Part shown: positions 1-4,175 of the stretch, in pieces
Position numbering within the stretch: the first letter of the stretch is position 1
How the letters are laid out: every line of letters starts with the position of its first letter
Assembly: GCA_016789625.1 (NCBI GenBank)
Contig: JAEUQS010000121.1
Coordinates: 1-7,336 of the forward strand
Direction: 5' to 3'
DNA: 7,336 nucleotides
Origin: Acidobacteriota bacterium
Lineage (GTDB): Bacteria; Acidobacteriota; Thermoanaerobaculia; UBA5066
The notes under the pieces: generated by a model
What the model was told of the DNA's origin: nothing
The model's database searches: none
The model's input: the letters and a program-made list of their open reading frames with translations, nothing else
Made by a program: the position numbers and the translations under genes

Positions 1-215
1 AAATAGTCCTTCTCGAAGCGCCGGAGCGCGAGCGTCGCGACCCGTGCGCTCAGCGCGTGCTCGGCCAGACGGGCCTCGACGTTCAGGATGCCGAGCGTCG
101 TCTTCACCGCGCGCCCCAGCCCCCAGAAGCCCGCTGCCGCGACGAGCACGACGAAGCACAGCACCGTGCCGAAAGCCAGGGCGAGCCGTTTTCCTATGGA
201 CACGTTCTGGAGCAT
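1..215 (-). CDS. Methyl-accepting chemotaxis protein, N-terminal fragment
   Basis: Membrane chemoreceptor that would sense a ligand in the periplasm and control a CheA kinase through CheW. Only the first 71 residues are in the window; the 3' end runs off the left edge. The fragment starts MLQNVSIGKRLALAFG, followed by a hydrophobic transmembrane helix at about residues 10-32. A helical stretch then reaches LRRFEKDYF, a motif typical of the first periplasmic helix of four-helix-bundle receptors. HAMP and signalling domains are not visible. The ATG at 215 is chosen because GGGAGAGG (219-226) lies just upstream and because a basic tail before the membrane helix is normal for receptors. It follows the extended CheW gene by 31 nt on the same strand, so receptor and couplers are probably co-transcribed. 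Family assignment rests on the TM helix, the motif and the context; ligand is unknown. Confidence 0.8.
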   Translation of the reverse strand, partial: MLQNVSIGKRLALAFGTVLCFVVLVAAAGFWGLGRAVKTTLGILNVEARLAEHALSARVATLALRRFEKDY

Positions 216-246
216 CTACCTCTCCCGTTGAGCTTCCGGGGTCCGC

Positions 247-831
247 TCAGGAATCCATGGAGACGACGAGGCGGGGATCGCGAAGGATGAGGTCCCCGTC
301 GAGGACGATCAAGGCCTCGGCCGTCACGCCCTTCACGAAATCCCGGGCCGTTCCCCCGGCCGTCCCTTCGGGAAGCGGCAGGAGGCCGGCCTCGGAAACG
401 AACGACACGCCGGAGACGCCGGAGACGAGGAACCCGAAGTCGGGCCGCCGGTCCCGGCCGATGACGACGCAGCGCGTCGCGCCTGCCGCCGAGGCTCCGA
501 TCGGCTCGAGCCCGAGCAGGGGCGCGAGATCGAGGAGGGGAAGGATCTCGCCCATCCGGTTCGTGAGACCCCGCACGTGCGATGGCGCGTGCGGCAAGGG
601 CGTGACCTCGGCGGCGTGGAAGACCTCGATCACGAGCCCGGCGTCGATGCCGAAAGACTCCTCGTGGAGCTCGAACCGCACGATCTCGAGGGCCTCCGTG
701 GGCCTCGCAACGGGCACGGCCGCCCTCCTGAGCCGTGCGGAACGTTCGGCGAGAACCTCGGCGTCGGGGCGGCGTGGGGCTTCGCGGCTGAGTCGCCGGA
801 CTTTCTCGCGGGTGTCCTCCCAGTCGATCAA
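247..831 (-). CDS. CheW-type coupling protein with N-terminal extension (WspD-like)
   Basis: Cytoplasmic scaffold protein of 194 residues that would link a chemoreceptor to a CheA kinase. Residues 1-45 are an Arg/Glu-rich, probably helical extension (MIDWEDTREKVRRL at the start). The CheW SH3-like core follows: EIVRFELHEESFGID (49-63), HVRGLTNRMGEILPLLDL (85-102) in place of the usual GxxNxRGxxxPVxDL, and GFLVSGVSGV (133-142) matching the usual GLxVDxVxxV strand. CheW is usually about 150-170 residues, so the extra length is all N-terminal, as in WspD-type proteins. The start is a TTG at 831 that overlaps the TGA of the upstream CheW in the sequence TTGA. A GGAGG (839-843) lies 7 nt upstream, so translation is probably coupled. 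The open frame continues far upstream of this TTG, but there it runs antisense to other genes and has no CheW similarity. The fold call is firm; the exact pathway is inferred. Confidence 0.88.
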   Translation of the reverse strand: MIDWEDTREKVRRLSREAPRRPDAEVLAERSARLRRAAVPVARPTEALEIVRFELHEESFGIDAGLVIEVFHAAEVTPLPHAPSHVRGLTNRMGEILPLLDLAPLLGLEPIGASAAGATRCVVIGRDRRPDFGFLVSGVSGVSFVSEAGLLPLPEGTAGGTARDFVKGVTAEALIVLDGDLILRDPRLVVSMDS

Positions 832-1292
832 GAGCGCGCCTCCGCGTGCCGGGCGAGCACCTCCCCCGTGGCCTGCGTCTCCCTCAGGGAGAGGAAGCTC
901 GGGAGGTCGTGAACGACGAGGAGCTCGTCGCCCGCGCGCGCGACGGCTCCCGATGGGCCCGAGGCGCCCGGCAGGACCTCGGCGAAGGGCACCAGGCCAG
1001 CCTCGTCGAGATCGATCACCGAAAGCGCCCGATCGACGTGGAGGGCGAGGAGCAGCTCCCCCACCTTCGCAAGCACGAAGTGGTGATCGGCCGCGATCTC
1101 TCCGTTTCCGAGGCCGAGCGCTCGGGCCACACTGACCACGGCGTGGAGCTGGCCCCGGATCTCGACGATGCCATCGACCACGTGCGGAGCGTTGGCGACC
1201 GGCGTGACCGCCATGGCCGGCAGGACCTTTCGCACGAGGTTCAAAGGCAGCGCGAAGCGCCGTCCCGAGACCTCGGCCAGGAGCGACTGCAT
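828..1292 (-). CDS. CheW-like chemotaxis coupling protein
   Basis: A 154-residue single-domain CheW-like protein, the first gene of the minus-strand chemosensory unit. It begins MQSLLAEVSGRRFALPL, the usual first beta strand. It has VVDGIVEIRGQLHAVVSV (38-55), which corresponds to the conserved GxxxxRGxxxPVVDL segment, although the terminal Asp-Leu is replaced by Ser-Val. ELLLALHVDRALSV (79-92) matches the second-subdomain strand. The ATG at 1292 fits the normal CheW N-terminus. An in-frame ATG at 1352 would add 20 residues of unrelated sequence and overlap the divergent protease start, so I reject it. There is no recognisable Shine-Dalgarno sequence; a TACCCT hexamer 9 nt upstream (1302-1307, minus) could be a -10 box for a short or absent leader. 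The gene overlaps the next CheW by 4 nt. Together the two CheWs may occupy different positions in the receptor array. Confidence 0.87.
   Translation of the reverse strand: MQSLLAEVSGRRFALPLNLVRKVLPAMAVTPVANAPHVVDGIVEIRGQLHAVVSVARALGLGNGEIAADHHFVLAKVGELLLALHVDRALSVIDLDEAGLVPFAEVLPGASGPSGAVARAGDELLVVHDLPSFLSLRETQATGEVLARHAEARS
839..843 (-). promoter_or_regulatory. Ribosome binding site for the TTG-started CheW
   Basis: GGAGG on the minus strand, 7 nt before the TTG at 831. It lies inside the last codons of the upstream CheW gene. It is the main reason for choosing a TTG start here: the first in-frame residues after it begin the short extension, and the stop of the preceding gene overlaps this start. 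Confidence 0.7.
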
Positions 1293-1301
1293 GTTCGGGA
1301 A

Positions 1302-1343
1302 AGGGTACCGCGAACGCCCGGGCCGATGCGGCGCCCCTAGAAT
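1302..1343. promoter_or_regulatory. Divergent promoter region between CheW and M48 protease genes
   Basis: The 58-nt gap at 1293-1350 must carry the promoters of both divergent genes unless they lie inside coding sequence. On the plus strand TAGAAT (1338-1343) ends 7 nt before the protease ATG, so transcription would start at or next to the ATG. On the minus strand TACCCT (1302-1307) ends 9 nt before the CheW ATG and is a poorer match to TATAAT. I see no good TTGACA-like -35 element for either, so both assignments are tentative; the plus-strand one is better supported. Confidence 0.4.
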
Positions 1344-1350
1344 CGACCGC

Positions 1351-2418
1351 ATGGCAACGACCCGGAAGTCCGTCACCAAGGCCTCCCCCGCCCGCAAAGT
1401 CGCGTCCCGCTCGCCCCGCTCGCGCCGTCCCGAGCCGCCACCGAAGAAGCGCCCGGTGGTGCTGCACGAGATCTCGGCGCGGGCGTTCGAGCATCCCGCG
1501 GAGGCCGCTGCCCTGGCGGCCCTCAGGCGGGTGCCCGGCTTCGACTTCGTGCTCAAGCGGCTCTTCGCTCTCGTGGGCGACCGCGCGCTCCGCGTTGCGT
1601 TCCAGGGCTCGGCCGTGCGCGTCTCGCCCCACCAGTTCCCCGAGGTGTGGGCCGAGTACGTGAAGGCGGCGCAGATCCTCGACATGTCTCCGCTCCCCGA
1701 GCTCTTCGTGGCGCAGACGCCGTTCGTGAACGCGGGCGCGGTGGGCCTCGCGAAACCCCTCATCGTTCTCAACTCGGGCTCCCTCGATCTCTTCGACGGC
1801 GACGAGCTGCGCTACATCCTCGGCCACGAGCTGGGCCACGTGCTCGGCCAGCGCGTCCTCTACAAGACGATGCTGCGCGTGATCCTCCGCATCTCGCAGG
1901 CGGCGTTCTCGGTGCCGCTCGGCGGCGCGGCCCTCTTCGCGATCTCGGCCGCGCTCCTGGAGTGGGACCGCAAGAGCGAGCTCTCGGCCGACCGGGCCGG
2001 GCTCCTGGCCGTGCAGGACGTCGACGTCGCGTATCGCGCGCAGATGAAGATGGCCGGCGGCGGGCGCACGAACGAGATGAACCTCGCCGCGTTCGCCGAG
2101 CAGGCCCGCGAGTACGAGGCGGGCGGCTCGGTGCTGGATTCGGTGTGGAAGCTCATCCAGCTCTCGGGCACGACGCACCCGTTCCCGGTCATCCGGCTCG
2201 CCGAGCTCCGGAAATGGGCCGAAAGCGGTGCCTACGACGCGATCGTCTCGGGAGACTACCCGCGCCGCGCGGACGACAAGGCCGAACCCTCCTTCGTCGA
2301 CGAGGTGAAGAAGACGGCCGGGAGCTACAAGGAGAGCTTCGAGACGAGCGGCGACCCGCTCGTCTCGTTCGTGCGGGGCATGGTGGCCGAGGTCAAGCGC
2401 CGCGCGGGCGGGAGCTAG
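1351..2418 (+). CDS. M48-family (Ste24/HtpX-like) zinc metalloprotease
   Basis: A 355-residue zinc-dependent endopeptidase. The catalytic HExxH is HELGH at residues 159-163. The third zinc ligand of this family is expected in SELSADRAG, where Glu210 and Asp214 match the M48 ExxxD pattern. THPFPVIRLAEL (275-286) matches the conserved THPxxxxRLxxL segment near the C-terminal side of the fold. A hydrophobic stretch at about 183-204 lies between the two zinc motifs, where M48 proteins often have membrane or membrane-associated helices. Unlike HtpX, there are no N-terminal transmembrane helices. The first 35 residues are instead rich in Lys, Arg, Pro and Ser and look disordered. The ATG at 1351 has no Shine-Dalgarno sequence but has TAGAAT 7 nt upstream; a longer in-frame start at 1168 would lie antisense to the CheW gene and is unlikely. 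Substrate is unknown; membrane-protein or envelope quality control is the family's usual role. Confidence 0.88.
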   Translation: MATTRKSVTKASPARKVASRSPRSRRPEPPPKKRPVVLHEISARAFEHPAEAAALAALRRVPGFDFVLKRLFALVGDRALRVAFQGSAVRVSPHQFPEVWAEYVKAAQILDMSPLPELFVAQTPFVNAGAVGLAKPLIVLNSGSLDLFDGDELRYILGHELGHVLGQRVLYKTMLRVILRISQAAFSVPLGGAALFAISAALLEWDRKSELSADRAGLLAVQDVDVAYRAQMKMAGGGRTNEMNLAAFAEQAREYEAGGSVLDSVWKLIQLSGTTHPFPVIRLAELRKWAESGAYDAIVSGDYPRRADDKAEPSFVDEVKKTAGSYKESFETSGDPLVSFVRGMVAEVKRRAGGS

Positions 2419-2421
2419 AAT
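2416..2421 (+). promoter_or_regulatory. Possible -10 element upstream of the EF-P paralogue gene
   Basis: TAGAAT whose first three bases are the stop codon of the protease gene. It shares the octamer CTAGAATC with the hexamer before the protease (1337-1344). A start about 7 nt downstream would leave a leader of roughly 45 nt containing the Shine-Dalgarno sequence at 2462-2468. There is no clear -35 element. Confidence 0.3.
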
Positions 2422-2461
2422 CCCGGCCCCCTGGCTGGAGATGCGCGACATCGCCACCACG

Positions 2462-2468
2462 AAGAGGA
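2462..2468 (+). promoter_or_regulatory. Ribosome binding site of the EF-P paralogue gene
   Basis: AAGAGGA ending 4 nt before the ATG at 2473. It is the clearest Shine-Dalgarno sequence on the plus strand of this window and fixes the start. Another ATG at 2441 is out of frame. Confidence 0.65.
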
Positions 2469-2472
2469 ATTC

Positions 2473-3048
2473 ATGGCAGCCCTGATCGACGCAATCTCCA
2501 TCAAGCGCAAGGGTTTCTTCGAGCTGGACGACGTTCCGTACTCCTGCCTCGACGTCACCATCTCGACGCCCACGGCCCGCGGCGGCCAGACCCTCGTGCG
2601 CATCAAGATGCGAAACCTCCTGACGCGCGCCGTGTTCGACAAGACGTTCAAGGCCGGCGAGAAGTTCAAGGAGCCCGACCTCGTGCTTTCGGAGGCGGCG
2701 TTCCTCTACTCCGACCGCGACGGCTACCACTTCCTCGACCAGGAGACGTACGAGACGCACACGCTGACCCCCGAGGCCGTCGGCGACAGCCGCCAGCTCC
2801 TCGTCGAGAACACGGTGGTCCAGATTCACAAGTACAACGGCAGCCCCATCGACATCCAGTTCCCGGCGCACGTCGAGCTGGCCGTGACGTACACGGAGCC
2901 CGGCAACCGCGGCGACACGTCGAGCGGCGGCGTCACGAAGCCCGCGACGCTCGAGACCGGTCTCGAGATCCGCGTGCCGCTCTTCATCAAAGAGGGCGAG
3001 AAGGTCCGCGTCCACACGGAAACCCTGGAGTTCGCCGGCCGCGCGTAG
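2473..3048 (+). CDS. Elongation factor P paralogue with Arg-tip loop (EfpL/YeiP-like)
   Basis: A 191-residue, full-length EF-P-family protein, which binds between the ribosomal P and E sites and relieves stalling at proline-rich sequences. The N-terminal KOW-like domain spans about residues 4-65. LLTRAVFDKTFKAGEKF matches the family's LLTGxxxxKTFK segment. The central OB domain contains LYSDRDGYHFLDQETYE. The C-terminal OB domain carries the family signature KPATLETGLEIRVPLFIKEG. The notable feature is the P-site loop: TPTARGGQTLV (32-42) puts Arg36 at the tip, where canonical EF-P has PGKGQ with the Lys that EpmA modifies. E. coli YeiP (EfpL) has SPTARGAATL at this position, so I assign this gene to the Arg-loop paralogue type, and a separate canonical EF-P may exist elsewhere. 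It could instead be this lineage's only EF-P. Start ATG has a good Shine-Dalgarno sequence. Confidence 0.88.
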   Translation: MAALIDAISIKRKGFFELDDVPYSCLDVTISTPTARGGQTLVRIKMRNLLTRAVFDKTFKAGEKFKEPDLVLSEAAFLYSDRDGYHFLDQETYETHTLTPEAVGDSRQLLVENTVVQIHKYNGSPIDIQFPAHVELAVTYTEPGNRGDTSSGGVTKPATLETGLEIRVPLFIKEGEKVRVHTETLEFAGRA

Positions 3049-3063
3049 CGTGAAACTGAGCTG

Positions 3064-3303
3064 ATGCCGATCCGCAAGTTCCGGAGCGTGGAAGAGATGA
3101 AGGGGTCGCGGCCGCTCAGGCCGCTCACGCCGCTCGACCCGGAGAACCTCCGCATCGCGTGCGACCTTTCGGAGCTCGCCTACGCGCTTCACCCCTGGCA
3201 CTTTCCGCCCGGTGTGAGGAAGTTCCGTTCGATCGAGGAAATGAACGCTCACCGCGCGGCCTGGGAGCGCGAGCAGGTAAGACGACCGCAGCCCTCCCCA
3301 TAA
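3064..3303 (+). CDS. Small protein of unknown function with duplicated RKFRS(V/I)EEM motif
   Basis: A 79-residue soluble, charged protein with no signal peptide or membrane segment; I cannot assign a function. The same nonapeptide occurs near both ends: RKFRSVEEM at 4-12 and RKFRSIEEM at 52-60. Between them is a Pro/Leu-rich linker and a probable helix (ENLRIACDLSELAYALHP, 27-44), followed by WHFPPGV and a basic C-terminal tail. I recall similar short proteins with a "FPPGVxRFRSIEEM" segment in other bacteria, but cannot name a family. It starts 15 nt after the EF-P paralogue stop with only a weak Shine-Dalgarno sequence, so translation may depend on the upstream gene, and it ends 7 nt before the reductase start. 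The motif is conserved at protein level while its codons differ between the copies, which supports a real coding gene. A role as a small regulatory or antitoxin-like partner is only speculation. Confidence 0.7.
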   Translation: MPIRKFRSVEEMKGSRPLRPLTPLDPENLRIACDLSELAYALHPWHFPPGVRKFRSIEEMNAHRAAWEREQVRRPQPSP

Positions 3304-3304
3304 T
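3299..3304 (+). promoter_or_regulatory. Possible -10 element of the aldo/keto reductase gene (leaderless start)
   Basis: CATAAT, five of six bases matching TATAAT, ends 6 nt before the GTG start at 3311. It overlaps the TAA stop of the preceding small gene. No Shine-Dalgarno sequence lies before the GTG, so a leaderless transcript from this site is plausible. There is no convincing -35 sequence, and the gene could also be expressed by read-through from the EF-P paralogue unit. Confidence 0.4.
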
Positions 3305-3310
3305 GGCGAC

Positions 3311-4168
3311 GTGAGCACGAATCCTCGAATCACCGTCCGCGGAGTGGCTGTTCCCGCCTTTCTCTACGGCACCGCCTGGAAGGAAGAGCACACCGAGCGC
3401 CTCACGCGGCTCGCGCTCGAGGCGGGCTTCCGCGGCATCGACACCGCGAACCAGCGCCGCCACTACTTCGAGGGCGGCGTCGGGGCTGCGGTGAAACGCG
3501 CTCTCGACGAAGGGCTCGTCACGCGGGACGAGCTGTTCCTCCAGACGAAGTTCACGTACTCCCACGGCCAGGACCACAGGCTTCCCTACGACGCCGACGC
3601 CGATCCGGCCAGCCAGGTGCGCCAGTCCTTCGCGAGCTCCCTCGACCACCTCGGGGTCGACATCATCGACTCCTACGTGCTCCACGGCCCTTCGACGATG
3701 CGCGGGCTCTCTGCGGCCGACCACGTGGTTTGGCGCACGATGGAAGAGCTCCACGGGGCAGGCAAAGCGCGTCTCCTCGGCGTGAGCAACGTCTCCCTCC
3801 CCCAGCTCGAGGAGCTGTGCGCGCGGGCGACCGTGCGTCCTGCATTCGTGCAGAACCGCTGCTTCGCCCGCTCGGAGTGGGATCACGCGGTGCGCGCGTT
3901 CTGCCGGAACCACGACCTCGTTTACCAGGGCTTCTCGCTCCTCACCGCGAACGCGCAGGAGCTGACGCACCCGAGGTTCCACGATCTGGCCCGGCGCACC
4001 GGCCGAACTCCGGCTCAGCTCGTTTTCCGGTTCGCGCAGCAGGTGGGCATGCTGCCCCTCACCGGCACGACGGACCCCGCTCACATGCGCGAGGACCTCG
4101 ACTCGGCGGGGTTCGACCTCTCAGAGGCCGACCTCCGGCTCGTGGAGACGATCGCCACCAGCGCCTGA
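3311..4168 (+). CDS. Aldo/keto reductase
   Basis: A 285-residue TIM-barrel NADPH-dependent oxidoreductase of the aldo/keto reductase superfamily, reducing a carbonyl to an alcohol in the cytoplasm. The catalytic tetrad can be placed: Asp44 in GIDTANQ, Tyr52 in RRHYFEGGVG, Lys80 in LFLQTKF and His125 in SYVLHGPS. GVSN (157-160) and QN (181-182) follow at the usual positions. LPLTGTTDPAHMREDLDS (248-265) is the C-terminal phosphate-binding region for NADP. Most family members have DTAxxYGNE, with Tyr five residues after Asp; here the spacing is eight, as in a fungal and bacterial subgroup with DTAxQxxHYxE. Length is normal. The GTG start at 3311 is the first in frame and no ATG alternative gives a complete barrel. 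It follows the small gene by 7 nt and converges on the large minus-strand gene. Substrate cannot be read from the sequence. Confidence 0.9.
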   Translation: MSTNPRITVRGVAVPAFLYGTAWKEEHTERLTRLALEAGFRGIDTANQRRHYFEGGVGAAVKRALDEGLVTRDELFLQTKFTYSHGQDHRLPYDADADPASQVRQSFASSLDHLGVDIIDSYVLHGPSTMRGLSAADHVVWRTMEELHGAGKARLLGVSNVSLPQLEELCARATVRPAFVQNRCFARSEWDHAVRAFCRNHDLVYQGFSLLTANAQELTHPRFHDLARRTGRTPAQLVFRFAQQVGMLPLTGTTDPAHMREDLDSAGFDLSEADLRLVETIATSA

Positions 4169-4175
4169 GCTCAGG
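4164..4175. other. Perfect 12-bp palindrome containing both convergent stop codons
   Basis: CCTGAGCTCAGG reads the same on both strands. It contains the TGA stop of the plus-strand reductase (4166-4168) and the TGA stop of the minus-strand large gene (4171-4173). As RNA it could form only a short 4-bp stem with an AGCT loop, and neither side has a T-run, so it is not a standard intrinsic terminator. No other space for a terminator exists between the genes. Confidence 0.5.

Noticed and set aside
409..426. Two perfect 9-nt tandem copies of GCCGGAGAC, encoding a repeated Val-Ser-Gly on the minus strand.
   Set aside because: It lies in the strand where CheW proteins normally have alternating Val residues. 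Two copies are too few to call a variable repeat.
44..1135. Plus-strand open frame across the chemosensory genes.
   Set aside because: It is Arg/Ser/Pro-rich low-complexity translation antisense to two clear CheW genes and a receptor start.
1293..1352. An earlier ATG at 1352 for the first CheW.
   Set aside because: It would add a 20-residue stretch unlike CheW and overlap the divergent protease start codon.
1647..3053. A plus-strand open frame of about 468 codons covering the protease and EF-P paralogue genes.
   Set aside because: It is Arg/Pro-rich shadow sequence. The competing frames contain HELGH and the EF-P signature.
832..3333. The CheW frame stays open on the minus strand far upstream, giving a possible protein of more than 1000 residues.
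   Set aside because: Only the part below 831 resembles a protein family. The rest is Arg/Glu/His-rich, low in motif content and antisense to the protease, EF-P paralogue and small gene, as expected from GC-rich codon bias.
3125..4084. A minus-strand open frame of about 320 codons antisense to the aldo/keto reductase.
   Set aside because: The plus frame carries the full catalytic tetrad and NADP-binding region; the antisense frame shows no recognisable motif.
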